Assembly (NCBI GenBank): GCA_964581295.1
Contig: CAZONX010000017.1
Span: forward strand, 1 to 31,081
DNA from: JAHEEL01 sp964581295
GTDB taxonomy: Bacteria > Actinomycetota > Acidimicrobiia > Spongiisociales > UBA5794
Reading direction: 5' to 3'
Length of the DNA: 31,081 nt
Shown: piece after piece, positions 7,592 through 15,891 of the stretch
Layout: the number at the start of each line of letters is the position of its first letter
Position numbering within the stretch: position 1 is the stretch's first letter
The notes under the pieces: generated by a model
Database searches by the model: none
Told to the model about the DNA's origin: nothing
What the model saw: the letters and a program-made list of their open reading frames with translations, nothing else
Made by a program: the position numbers and the translations under genes

Positions 7592-8832
7592 CCGGAATCT
7601 CGCTCCGCACCCTGGAGCGCTATCCGGAGCAGCTGGAGTGAAGCCGTGGTGGCAAATGTGCGCACACGTTCGCGATCTCCAGGCATGCGCAGCGTCCGCA
7701 CCATCGTCCCGCTCGGCGTCGCCACTGCTACTACCACCGTGCCGACCGGGCGTTCCTGCGGATCGGGTCCGGCTGAGCCGGTCACGGCCACCGCGACGTC
7801 CACCGAAAGGGCATCCCTGGCCCCTTGGGCCATGGCGAGGCCGACTTCCTCGCTCACCACCCCGTGCTCCGCAATCGCCTCGGGTGTGACACCGAGCGTG
7901 GACTGCTTGAGATCCGTGGCATACGCGACGACCGATCCCCGAAATACGCGGCTCGCCCCCGGCACCGACGTGATGCGTCCGGCCACGAGCCCGCCGGTCG
8001 CCGATTCGGCCGTGCCTAGCGTCCAACCGCGCTCGGCCAGCATGCGCAGAACCACGACCTCGATCGTCTCTTCGTCGACGCCGAACACCAGGCTGCCCAG
8101 GCGCTCGCGCACCGTCGCTTCGACCGGGGCGATGAGCGCCATCGCTTCTGCATCCGACGAAGCCTTGGCGGTGATCCTCACCTTGATCTCGCCGCTGGAC
8201 GCGAGAAACGCGATCGTCGGATTGGCAGAGTCGTCGTAGAGGTCGGCGAGCTGCTCGCCGATCGAGGACTCGGACTCGCCCCAGGTTCGGATGAGTCGGC
8301 TCAGCATGATGGACGTGTCGTCTCCCCGCAGGAAAGGGATGACGCTGCTGTCGAGCATGGGGATCATCTCTGCGGGTACGCCGGGGAGAGCGATCACCCA
8401 GGCATCGCCGATCCGCATGCGGATACCGGGAGCGGTGCCCTTCGGATTCTCGATCAGCTCGGAGCCTTCTGGTCGCTCCGCCTGCTGAAGGTTCGATTCC
8501 GGCATGACCCTGCCACGCAGCACCCACCGCTCGCGTAGACGATCGGCCTGAGCTTCGTCGAACACGAGGTCGACACCGGCCGCGCGCGCCATCGCTTCGC
8601 GTGTGAGGTCGTCTCTGGTCGGTCCGAGCCCACCGGTGATGATGACCGCGTCCGCCCGTGCACAGGCGGCAAGGAGTGCATCGACGATTCGACTGTCGTT
8701 GTCTCCCACCACCGTCTGCTGGAAGTGATCGATTCCGGCGTCGGCGAGACGCTCCCCGATCCTGGTCGCGTTTGTATTCGTGATCTGGCCAAGCAGCAGC
8801 TCTGTTCCGATGGCGAGCACTTCGACGTTCAT
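7588..8832 (-). CDS. cinA: CinA: MoCF-domain pyrophosphatase plus nicotinamide-nucleotide amidase
   Basis: CinA proteins combine an N-terminal molybdopterin-binding-like domain (ADP-ribose/NMN-type pyrophosphatase in characterised members) with a C-terminal PncC domain that deamidates NMN in NAD recycling. The 414-residue protein shows IGTELLLGQI and GGLGPTRDDLT (67-77) in the first domain, and TAESATGGLVAG followed by VTGSAGPDPQERPVGTV in the second. The Ser of the AES motif is present. The usual following Cys is Ala, and the glycine-rich loop after AGP is altered, so amidase activity is likely but unproved. ATG 8832 overlaps the rimO stop as ATGA. In other actinobacteria cinA often precedes recA, as it does here with thpR between. 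Confidence 0.93.
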   Translation of the reverse strand: MNVEVLAIGTELLLGQITNTNATRIGERLADAGIDHFQQTVVGDNDSRIVDALLAACARADAVIITGGLGPTRDDLTREAMARAAGVDLVFDEAQADRLRERWVLRGRVMPESNLQQAERPEGSELIENPKGTAPGIRMRIGDAWVIALPGVPAEMIPMLDSSVIPFLRGDDTSIMLSRLIRTWGESESSIGEQLADLYDDSANPTIAFLASSGEIKVRITAKASSDAEAMALIAPVEATVRERLGSLVFGVDEETIEVVVLRMLAERGWTLGTAESATGGLVAGRITSVPGASRVFRGSVVAYATDLKQSTLGVTPEAIAEHGVVSEEVGLAMAQGARDALSVDVAVAVTGSAGPDPQERPVGTVVVAVATPSGTMVRTLRMPGDRERVRTFATTASLQLLRIALQGAERDSG

Positions 8833-10154
8833 GCCGGGCCTCGCACCACCGCGTCGAGGTCGGTGCCGTACCCGCCGACGATCTCCGCAGAGAGCCACTC
8901 CCCTGGGTCACCACGATCGAGGAGGATCACGCCATCGATCTCCGGGGCTTCCCGGTACGACCGAGCGACCGGTTGCCCGTCCTCGACCTGGTCGACGACG
9001 ACCGTCAAGGTTCGGCCGATCTGGTCGATCGACCGCCCGGTCGTGACCTCATCCTGGATGCTCTGGAGGTGCCGAAGCCGTTCCTGTTTCACCTGCTCGG
9101 GGATCTGGCCATCCATCACGGCGGCTGCCGTGCCGTCCTCGGGCGAGTAGGGGAAGAAGCCGGCCCAATCGAGCCGTGCCTCTGCGAGGAACTCTGCAAG
9201 GCCGTCGACGTCGTCGTCCGTCTCACCGGGAAAGCCCACGATGAACGACGAACGCAAAGCTGCGCTGGGGGCGGCGGTTCGTATCTGTTCGATCAAGCGG
9301 CCGTGTCGATCGCCAGACCCGGGCCGTTTCATCGCTCGCAGCAAATCGGCCGATGTGTGCTGGAGCGAGAGGTCGAAGTAATCGGTGATGACTGGATTCG
9401 AGGCCATTTCCTCGATGAGTTCTTGCCTGATCTCGCGCGGGTAGAGGTAGTAGAGGCGGAGCCGCCGGAGGCCATCGACGGTCGTCGCCATGCGGAGAAG
9501 GTCGACGATTCCCGGCCCCCCCGTATCGCGCCCGAACGCGGCGAGGTCCTGAGCAACCAAACCGATCTCGGCAACGCCCGCAGCGGCCAGCTCTGCGATC
9601 TCGTCTCGGATGTTCTCGGGATTCCGGGAGCGCTGCTTGCCACGGAACTGCGGAATGGCGCAGAATGTGCATAGCTTGTCGCAGCCCTCCGCAGCCTTCA
9701 CGTAGGCATACGGCGTGGTCGGCGTCGGCCGGCGTGTCTCGTAGAGAATGTCCATGTGCGAGCGGCGGGCAGAGCCGATCGTGATCGGCGTCCATCGCGT
9801 CAGAGCGTCAAGACGGTCGATGAGTTCTGGGTATCGATCGAGGCCGATCACGGCGTCAGCCTCGGGCAAGGCATCGGCGAGCTCCTGCTCGTAGCGCTGC
9901 GCCATGCACCCAATCACCACCAGGCGAGCGTCGTCTCGCTTGTCCTCGGCGAGCTCAAGGATGGTGTCGACCGACTCGCGCCGGGCTGGTTCGATGAACC
10001 CGCACGTATTGACCATCACCACATCAGCCGATTCAGGCGATCCTGCTTCGGTGTAGCCGGCGGAGGTCAGCATGCCGGTCACCTTGTCGGAATCGACCTG
10101 GTTCTTTGCGCAGCCGAGCGTGGTCAGCCAAACCGTGGGTGCCGTGGGAGTCAT
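8829..10154 (-). CDS. rimO: Ribosomal protein S12 methylthiotransferase RimO
   Basis: RimO is a radical-SAM enzyme that adds a methylthio group to the conserved Asp of ribosomal protein S12. The 441 residues carry the UPF0004 cysteines Cys15 (TLGCAKNQVDSD), Cys51 (VNTCGFIEPA) and Cys83 (IGCMAQRY), the radical-SAM triad at 158, 162 and 165 (GCDKLCTFCAIPQFRG), and a C-terminal TRAM domain. CAKNQVDSD and NTCGFI separate it from MiaB, which is encoded at 2658-4043. ATG 10154 has no Shine-Dalgarno but a TACGCT hexamer 8 nt upstream, suggesting a leaderless transcript. Its stop overlaps cinA's start. Confidence 0.95.
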   Translation of the reverse strand: MTPTAPTVWLTTLGCAKNQVDSDKVTGMLTSAGYTEAGSPESADVVMVNTCGFIEPARRESVDTILELAEDKRDDARLVVIGCMAQRYEQELADALPEADAVIGLDRYPELIDRLDALTRWTPITIGSARRSHMDILYETRRPTPTTPYAYVKAAEGCDKLCTFCAIPQFRGKQRSRNPENIRDEIAELAAAGVAEIGLVAQDLAAFGRDTGGPGIVDLLRMATTVDGLRRLRLYYLYPREIRQELIEEMASNPVITDYFDLSLQHTSADLLRAMKRPGSGDRHGRLIEQIRTAAPSAALRSSFIVGFPGETDDDVDGLAEFLAEARLDWAGFFPYSPEDGTAAAVMDGQIPEQVKQERLRHLQSIQDEVTTGRSIDQIGRTLTVVVDQVEDGQPVARSYREAPEIDGVILLDRGDPGEWLSAEIVGGYGTDLDAVVRGPA

Positions 10155-10162
10155 CGAGCGTC

Positions 10163-10168
10163 AGCGTA
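10163..10168 (-). promoter_or_regulatory. rimO -10 element, predicted leaderless promoter
   Basis: TACGCT on the - strand stands 8 nt before the rimO ATG, with no Shine-Dalgarno between. Transcription would begin at or within a base or two of the start codon. The same TACGCT lies 7 nt before the proposed pabBC start. Confidence 0.5.
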
Positions 10169-10192
10169 CCGTCGCGCCGCCCGATGCCGAAG

Positions 10193-10210
10193 CGTGCCGC
10201 AAGCGGCACG
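10193..10210. repeat. Perfect 8-bp inverted repeat between flavin reductase and rimO
   Basis: CGTGCCGC-AA-GCGGCACG, a perfect palindrome with a 2-base centre; as RNA it would close with a loop of about four bases. It sits between the flavin reductase stop (10247) and the rimO -10. It could act as an attenuating hairpin or a repressor site. No U-tract follows, so a classic terminator is not supported. Confidence 0.5.
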
Positions 10211-10246
10211 ATGCAGGTTCCTGCGGAAACTCCTGACGGACCAGCA

Positions 10247-10768
10247 CTAACGGAGGTCGCGGTAGGCACCGCGGAAGTAGACAAGTGGGCTTGCGAGGTC
10301 GGACACATCGACGGCATCGATCGTCGCAGATACCAGGAGCGAGTATCCACGTTCGACAGCCTGGACGCCGCTGCAGAAGGCCCGGTCGTCAATCGCCTCA
10401 ATGGCAGGGCCCCAATCGGTTGCGGCCACCGATATCCCGGTGAAGGGCCCCCCTGGGCTCGGGCGGCGGCCGGAAAACACGTCGGAGAGGACACGGTGAT
10501 CCTGGCTCAGCACGTGGACAACAAACCGGTCTGTGCGCTCGATGACGTCCACGATATCTGCCGTTGGGCCAGCCATGAAGTGGACACTTCCCGGTTCGCC
10601 TTCCGCCAGCATCAGCGACGACACCGTGAGGCCCGCCCAGCCTTCGTCATCGCCGGCCGTGATGATTGTGACCGGGGCCGCAAGGCGGCCGCGCAGCCGC
10701 CGGACAGGGTCGCGCTCCGCCTCTGGAGCGTGGAACGGATGTTGCCCCTCATGGATTTCGCCAGTCAT
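10247..10768 (-). CDS. Flavin reductase-like FMN-binding split-barrel protein
   Basis: The 173-residue protein has the flavin_reduct split-barrel pattern: RRLRGRLAAPVTIITAG near the start, GLTVSSLMLAEGEPGSVHFMAG (residues about 45-66), then HVLSQDHRVLSDVFSG, and a C-terminal SPLVYFRGAYRDL. Members bind FMN and use NAD(P)H either to supply reduced flavin to a monooxygenase or as direct reductases. No monooxygenase partner is seen nearby, so the substrate is unknown. There is no Shine-Dalgarno. A TAAGAT overlapping the TSUP stop lies 6 nt upstream of ATG 10768, and a 3-codon ATG...TGA also ends across this ATG. The gap to the TSUP gene is 9 nt, so co-transcription is also possible. Confidence 0.8.
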   Translation of the reverse strand: MTGEIHEGQHPFHAPEAERDPVRRLRGRLAAPVTIITAGDDEGWAGLTVSSLMLAEGEPGSVHFMAGPTADIVDVIERTDRFVVHVLSQDHRVLSDVFSGRRPSPGGPFTGISVAATDWGPAIEAIDDRAFCSGVQAVERGYSLLVSATIDAVDVSDLASPLVYFRGAYRDLR

Positions 10769-10777
10769 TCGTTCATC

Positions 10778-11515
10778 TTATCCGAAGGCAAGCCGAACGG
10801 CTGCAACGACCGCGGCCACCACGAGCACCCATCGAATCCACGACGCTCCCTTGAGCACCGCGAGCCGCGACCCCGCCCACGCTCCCGACATCTGGCCCAC
10901 CGCCAACACCGCGCCAACCGCCAGATCGACCTGTGACGCCCGTGCAAAGAGCAGGATCGCAATCGGCGAGTACGCCGCAACGAGCACCACTTTGGCTGCG
11001 TTGCCGTTCACCAGATTCATGCCCGCTCCGAGCACGAGGCCGGCCAGGAGGACGAACCCGACCCCGGCCTGGACGAATCCTCCGTAGAAGCCGATGCCGA
11101 GGAAGACGATCGAACGCCACGGTTCATGCAAGATGGCCTCGCGGTCGTCGAGCCACCGCGACGGTCGGAGCACCACCGAGGCAGCGATAAGAAGGAGAAC
11201 TCCGGCAAACACCTTGCGCAGTACGTCGGGCGGCGTGATCGTCGACAGCCACGCCCCGGCCGCCGCTCCGATGACGGTCGGGATGATCAGCACGCTGAGC
11301 CGCCGCCATGGGACCGCCTCGCCCTTCTGGTAACCGGCGATCGCGGTGAGGTTCGCTAGGAAGATCGCGATGCGATTGGTTCCGTTGGCCGTGTTGATGC
11401 CGACCATTTCGGTGAGGATCGGGATTGTGATGGCCGATCCGCCCCCGGCGAGCGCATTGATGAAGCCGGCTGCAGCGCCGCCGACGATCAGGATCAGCCC
11501 CTCGAACGGGGTCAT
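10778..11515 (-). CDS. TSUP-family (TauE/SafE) membrane permease
   Basis: A 245-residue integral membrane protein. The N-terminal GGAAAGFINALAGGGSAITIPIL is the signature half-repeat of the TSUP/DUF81 family. The second half repeats the theme (GFYGGFVQAGVGFVLLAGLVLGAG). Seven to eight hydrophobic helices are visible. Characterised relatives export sulfite, sulfoacetate or other organic anions, or import taurine; the substrate here cannot be read from sequence. I chose ATG 11515 because the longer frame upstream is polar and reads into pabBC. There is no Shine-Dalgarno. Instead, an 8-codon leaderless mini-ORF (stop included) ends exactly across the start as ATGA (separate entry). Confidence 0.88.
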   Translation of the reverse strand: MTPFEGLILIVGGAAAGFINALAGGGSAITIPILTEMVGINTANGTNRIAIFLANLTAIAGYQKGEAVPWRRLSVLIIPTVIGAAAGAWLSTITPPDVLRKVFAGVLLLIAASVVLRPSRWLDDREAILHEPWRSIVFLGIGFYGGFVQAGVGFVLLAGLVLGAGMNLVNGNAAKVVLVAAYSPIAILLFARASQVDLAVGAVLAVGQMSGAWAGSRLAVLKGASWIRWVLVVAAVVAAVRLAFG

Positions 11516-11535
11516 GCGGGCGACGCGATCGGCAT
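11512..11535 (-). CDS. Predicted leaderless mini-ORF (MPIASPA) coupled to the TSUP gene
   Basis: ATG 11535 opens a 7-residue frame (MPIASPA) whose TGA (11514-11512) overlaps the TSUP ATG (11515-11513) as ATGA. TAGCCT (11549-11544), which itself contains the pabBC stop TAG, stands 8 nt before the mini-ORF start, the same geometry as other predicted leaderless promoters here. A ribosome loading at the mRNA 5' end could translate these codons and restart on the permease. This is inference from spacing; no homology exists at this length. Confidence 0.4.
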   Translation of the reverse strand: MPIASPA

Positions 11536-11546
11536 GGAGCGTGAGG

Positions 11547-13352
11547 CTACCGTCGCTCGATGCGGGCTGACTGCCACCCGTGGATCGAGCTGAGCAGGGC
11601 GATGCCGTCGGCGCCTTCGAGGTCGTCGACCCGCACGACCTCAACCGTCAACTCGGCTTCGTCGATCAATACCTGCCGGAGAATGCCGGGAAGACATCCC
11701 GAGGCGAGCGGCGGCGTGATCCAGGCTCCACCGAACAGCACCGCGACGTTGCGATTTGTCGCCTCGGTCAACTCCCCGCGCTCGTTGATCAGGAGCACAT
11801 CATCGACGCCTTCATGCATCGCCCGACGCTCGCGATAGGGTCGGCGCGCGGTGGTCTTGTGGAACCGATAGATACTCCTCGACGAGAGCGGCTTCGTGCT
11901 GATTGCGCACTTCACGTATTCGCCGCCCGGATTTGGCCACCACCGAGCCGGTGTCAGGTCATCCGGCGCCACCGTCACGATCGCGCCGCCTCGCCGATCG
12001 AGGTCGAGACGGACTCGGCGGGCTCCGCGAACTTCCGCGACCTCGCTCTCGAGCGCCTCGCGAATCGCCTGTTGATCGCATTCGAAGCCGAAGTAGGCGG
12101 CGGACCCGGCGAGGCGTTCGAGGTGTCGGTCGAGCCACCAGAATCCGTGGTCGTCCTCCCACCGCATCGTCTCGTAGAGGGCGATCTCCGGCCGTCGCTG
12201 CACGAGGACCCGCGTCTTGGCTTGCGCCTCCTCGTACTCGCCTTCGGCGACCGACTCGTCCGTGATCCCGGCCCCCACGCCGTACTCGCCGATGCCCTCC
12301 TCGGCATCCACCGTGAGCGTCCGAATCGCCACGCTGAAGCTCGCGTCTGGGCGGTCTCCCTGTGACGGAGCAATGAAACCGATCGCGCCGGCGTAGACGC
12401 CTCTGGCGCGACTCTCAAGCGTGGCGATGGTCTCCATTGCGAAGCCTTTTGGCTCCCCCGTCACCGCGGCCGATGGGAACAGGGCGCGGAACGCGTCGAC
12501 GACCGTCGCTTCGGGATCCAGCGCTGTCGACATCTCGGACGCCAGTTGCCAGACCGTTTCGAGGCGCTCGAGACCCATCAGCTCGCTGATATGGATCGGA
12601 TCACCGTTGCCGACGGCGACGAGCTCCTTGAGGATTCGATCAACGATGCGCTCGTGTTCAACGCGATCCTTCGTCGACGCGGCGAGGCGGGCAGCGTTGG
12701 CTTCATCCTCCTTCGACCACCTTCCACGCGGGAACGTGCCCTTCGTCGGGCGCACCGTGATCGTGGATCCGTCGATCGCGAAGAACCGTTCCGGCGAGGC
12801 GCTCAGAATGCGATACCGCCCGAGGTCCAGGTAGGCGCCGTTTCCACCTCGTTGGGAGAGCACGAGATCCCGGTAGAACTCGAAGAGGTCACCGCTGATG
12901 GCGGCATCGAGTGTGAGCGCGTAGTTCACCTGAGCGAGATCACCTGCGGTTATGAGGCGTCTGATGCGCGCGACGTTCTCGCCGTATTCGTCCTCGTCCA
13001 TCGTGGCCAGCCACGGCGACACGGTGTAGGGCGAGGTATCAGCGCGTGGCTCACCGACGAACGGTGCCACTTCGGTACGATCCCGAAAGACCGCGAAGCA
13101 TGCGAGCGGAAGCTCCGTGAGCGGATCGCGCTCGTCGCGAGGCCGGACGGTCAGCGACGGGTTGAACGCCGGAGCCGCGTCGTACGACACGAAGCCGACC
13201 GACCACGAGCCCTCGCGCGCAGCCGCCTCCGCCTGTTCGACGACGCCGACCACCTCGTCGATTCGGAATGCCGAGAACTCGCGCTCGGGGTTGGAGAACT
13301 CCAGCGATCGTCCACCGGCCGGGTCGAATTGGTCGAGTCGTGCGAGGGCCAT
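11547..13352 (-). CDS. pabBC: Aminodeoxychorismate synthase component I / 4-amino-4-deoxychorismate lyase fusion (PabB-PabC)
   Basis: This fusion would make p-aminobenzoate for folate: PabB aminates chorismate and PabC releases pyruvate. From ATG 13352 it is 601 residues. The chorismate-binding domain (about 60-390) shows ILSASPERF, RPTKGTFPRG with the PabB-type Lys204, VEHERIVD, SAAVTGEPK and SFSVAIRTL. The class IV aminotransferase domain (about 400-600) begins with ALYETMRWEDDHGFWWLDRH and has the PLP Lys499 in RFHKTTARRPY, then LTEATNRN. The glutaminase subunit PabA/TrpG is not in the window. I prefer 13352 over ATGs at 13406 and 13457 because homology begins here and a TACGCT lies 7 nt upstream. 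The gene sits 115 nt after ftsK. Confidence 0.9.
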   Translation of the reverse strand: MALARLDQFDPAGGRSLEFSNPEREFSAFRIDEVVGVVEQAEAAAREGSWSVGFVSYDAAPAFNPSLTVRPRDERDPLTELPLACFAVFRDRTEVAPFVGEPRADTSPYTVSPWLATMDEDEYGENVARIRRLITAGDLAQVNYALTLDAAISGDLFEFYRDLVLSQRGGNGAYLDLGRYRILSASPERFFAIDGSTITVRPTKGTFPRGRWSKEDEANAARLAASTKDRVEHERIVDRILKELVAVGNGDPIHISELMGLERLETVWQLASEMSTALDPEATVVDAFRALFPSAAVTGEPKGFAMETIATLESRARGVYAGAIGFIAPSQGDRPDASFSVAIRTLTVDAEEGIGEYGVGAGITDESVAEGEYEEAQAKTRVLVQRRPEIALYETMRWEDDHGFWWLDRHLERLAGSAAYFGFECDQQAIREALESEVAEVRGARRVRLDLDRRGGAIVTVAPDDLTPARWWPNPGGEYVKCAISTKPLSSRSIYRFHKTTARRPYRERRAMHEGVDDVLLINERGELTEATNRNVAVLFGGAWITPPLASGCLPGILRQVLIDEAELTVEVVRVDDLEGADGIALLSSIHGWQSARIERR

Positions 13353-13359
13353 TGCATCC

Positions 13360-13365
13360 AGCGTA
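13360..13365 (-). promoter_or_regulatory. pabBC -10 element, predicted leaderless promoter
   Basis: TACGCT on the - strand, 7 nt before ATG 13352, with no Shine-Dalgarno. It supports the choice of 13352 over upstream ATG codons. Confidence 0.45.
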
Positions 13366-13467
13366 CGCGAGGAATTGATGTCGTGCGTCGTTGGTGGCGA
13401 ACTCATCGCAGATGCCGGAAGGTGACTCGCGCTCCCGACGACACGGTCATCGCGCAACGTCGACGAA

Positions 13468-15711
13468 TCAGCCGATCAGCGCCCCGAGCTCCTCTTCGGT
13501 GACCAAAACAGACCGGGCCTTCGAGCCTTCGGATGGTCCAACGATGCCGCGGTTCTCGAGGATGTCCATGACCCGTCCGGCACGGGCGAACCCGATGCGC
13601 AACTTTCGTTGCAGCATCGATGTCGAACCAAGCTGGCTGCGCACGACCAACTCGATCGCCTGACGAATGATGACGGGATCCTCACCTTCGAACTCCTCGT
13701 CGACCTCGGCTGTCTTCTCTGCCACTTCGAATACTTCGGCGTCGCGGTATTTGGCGTTCTGCTGCTCTCGGACGAAGTCCACCACGCGATGGATCTCCGC
13801 TTCGGAGACCCACGCACCCTGAATCCGTTCTGGCTTGGGCTCGCGTGCCGTCACGACCAGCATGTCGCCGAGGCCGACCAGCTTCTCGGCGCCGCCTTGG
13901 TCGATGATGACTCTCGAGTCGGTCTGGGAAGCAACCGAGAACGCGAGGCGCGATGGCACGTTCGCCTTGATGACCCCGGTGATCACGTTGACCGAAGGGC
14001 GCTGAGTAGCGAGGACGAGGTGGATGCCCACAGCGCGCGCCATTTGAGCGATGCGCACGATCGAGTCCTCGACGATTCGGCCGGCCACCATCATCAGGTC
14101 GTTCAACTCATCGACAACGATCACAATGAACGGGAAGCGATCGAACATGTCTTCTTCGAGACCGCCGGCATCGAACTTCTCGCGATACGACTCGATGTCG
14201 CGCACTCCGGCGTCGGCCAGCAGGTCGTAGCGCCGGTCCATTTCGGCGACTGCCCACTGGAGAGCATCGGCAGCCTTCTTCGGGCTCGTGATGACCCGCG
14301 TCAGCAGGTGTGGAACGTCGTTGTACTGCCCGAGTTCGACCCGCTTCGGGTCGACGAGGATCATCCTCACCTCGTCCGGTCGAGCCCGCATGAGGATCGA
14401 TGAGAGCAGGGCATTGATGCATGACGACTTGCCGGCGCCGGTGGCACCGGCAATCAACATGTGGGGTAGCTCGGTCAGGCGCAGCAGGCGGGCGCGGCCG
14501 CTCACGTCCTTGCCGAGGGCAACGAGCATCGGATCGGTATCGGCGGCGGCCTCGCCGCTCGCCAGGATGTCGCCAAGTGTCACCATCTGCCGGTGTCGGT
14601 TTGGCACCTCGATACCAATCGCGCTCTTCCCGGGAATCGGAGCGAGGATTCGAACATCCGCCGATGCGAGGGCATAGGCGATGTCGTGGGAGAGGTTGGT
14701 GACGCGCGACACCTTGACGCCCGGTGCGAGTTCAATCTCGTAGCGTGTCACGGTCGGGCCGGGGACGATCCTGGTGAGCTTGGCATCCACGCCGTGCTGG
14801 CTGAGCGCATCCTGGAGCTCGGCCGCAGTCTGCTCGAGGCTGTCTCGATTGGGCCCCTCGGACTTCGACGAGTCCAGCAGGTCGAGCGGCGGCAGCTCGT
14901 ATCCGTCGACCGAAACGCTCTTGGGTGCCGTGCGTTTCGGTTTCGGATTCTTCGGTGCCTTCTTCGATGCCTTCGGACCATTTGGCGGCGCGGTCGGCGT
15001 AGGCGCCTCCATCGGTTCGTGAATCTCCACCGCATCGGCGACCTGAACGACCGGCTTCGTATCGTCGTCAAGTCCGAAGCCGATCCACGACCGCACGTCC
15101 TTGCCGAACGATCCAAGGGTGACTGCGAGATCTCGAACGGTCGCCCGAGTGAGCACGAGGGCTCCGAGGCCCACGGCGGCGAGCAGCACGAGGAATGCTC
15201 CCCAGAAACCGATCGTGCGGCGCATCGGGAACGCCACGAGCGCTCCCACAGCCCCGCCGCTCTCCTTGACCTGTTCGACGTTGCCGGCGAGAGCGATCGA
15301 CCCGGTCATGAGATGGAAGAGAGCGAGGGAAGCGACGAACACGCCCGCCACTCCGGCGAGCAGGCGGCCGCGGTCTTCGACGAAGTAGAGACCAATGAAC
15401 GAGAGGCCAACGACGACGAGCGCAACCGGCACAGCGAACGCCCACATGCCGAACAGGAACCGGAGCGCACCCGAGAGACCTGCGCCGATGGGGCCGGACA
15501 GCCCGAAGAACGACAAGCCGACGAGAGCGGCCAGCACGATCAGTACAACGCCCCGCACGTCGTCACTCTGACGCGCGAGTCGTTTTTGGATCCGCTCCCG
15601 GCCCGTCCTCAGCGTGTGGACGATCCTGGTCCGAATGGGGACCCGTTTCTCTTTCTTGGGGGTTGCTTTGCTCCGCCCCGAAGCCCCGCGGCGTTTGGTC
15701 CGCGTTGCCAT
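13468..15711 (-). CDS. ftsK: DNA translocase FtsK/SpoIIIE
   Basis: FtsK pumps chromosomal DNA through the closing septum. The 747-residue protein has a basic N-terminus, four hydrophobic helices (about 55-74, 84-108, 117-140, 153-188), a variable linker rich in Pro/Lys (about 230-270), and the RecA-like motor. Walker A is AGATGAGKSS with Lys428; Walker B is FIVIVVDELNDLM with Asp534. A C-terminal gamma winged helix (about 680-747, LGSTSMLQRKLRIGFARAGRVM) is the domain that reads KOPS/SRS polarity sequences in other bacteria. The start ATG 15711 has no Shine-Dalgarno, but TATCGT stands 8 nt upstream. The divergent neighbour is the GUN4 gene. Confidence 0.95.
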   Translation of the reverse strand: MATRTKRRGASGRSKATPKKEKRVPIRTRIVHTLRTGRERIQKRLARQSDDVRGVVLIVLAALVGLSFFGLSGPIGAGLSGALRFLFGMWAFAVPVALVVVGLSFIGLYFVEDRGRLLAGVAGVFVASLALFHLMTGSIALAGNVEQVKESGGAVGALVAFPMRRTIGFWGAFLVLLAAVGLGALVLTRATVRDLAVTLGSFGKDVRSWIGFGLDDDTKPVVQVADAVEIHEPMEAPTPTAPPNGPKASKKAPKNPKPKRTAPKSVSVDGYELPPLDLLDSSKSEGPNRDSLEQTAAELQDALSQHGVDAKLTRIVPGPTVTRYEIELAPGVKVSRVTNLSHDIAYALASADVRILAPIPGKSAIGIEVPNRHRQMVTLGDILASGEAAADTDPMLVALGKDVSGRARLLRLTELPHMLIAGATGAGKSSCINALLSSILMRARPDEVRMILVDPKRVELGQYNDVPHLLTRVITSPKKAADALQWAVAEMDRRYDLLADAGVRDIESYREKFDAGGLEEDMFDRFPFIVIVVDELNDLMMVAGRIVEDSIVRIAQMARAVGIHLVLATQRPSVNVITGVIKANVPSRLAFSVASQTDSRVIIDQGGAEKLVGLGDMLVVTAREPKPERIQGAWVSEAEIHRVVDFVREQQNAKYRDAEVFEVAEKTAEVDEEFEGEDPVIIRQAIELVVRSQLGSTSMLQRKLRIGFARAGRVMDILENRGIVGPSEGSKARSVLVTEEELGALIG

Positions 15712-15719
15712 CGGAGAGA

Positions 15720-15725
15720 ACGATA
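15720..15725 (-). promoter_or_regulatory. ftsK -10 element, predicted leaderless promoter
   Basis: TATCGT on the - strand, 8 nt before the ftsK ATG. A TTCCCA 17 bp further upstream (15748-15743) is a weak -35. Confidence 0.5.
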
Positions 15726-15878
15726 CCGCACAAGACGCCGCATGGGAACCACCCTCAGCGCGAATTGGCGCGCGAAGAGTTACATCCGTGTGATTCTCCT
15801 CGTTCGTGCGTAGATAGTGGAAGCGGGCTTCCCATGGCTACGCAAGAACGATCGGGTGGTTCGCTTCGGCCGCTCCCC

Positions 15879-15884
15879 TATCCT
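15879..15884 (+). promoter_or_regulatory. GUN4-gene -10 element, predicted leaderless promoter
   Basis: TATCCT stands 7 nt before ATG 15892 with no Shine-Dalgarno. The rest of the 180-nt ftsK/GUN4 divergent spacer shows no further gene. Confidence 0.5.
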
Positions 15885-15891
15885 GCGTGCC

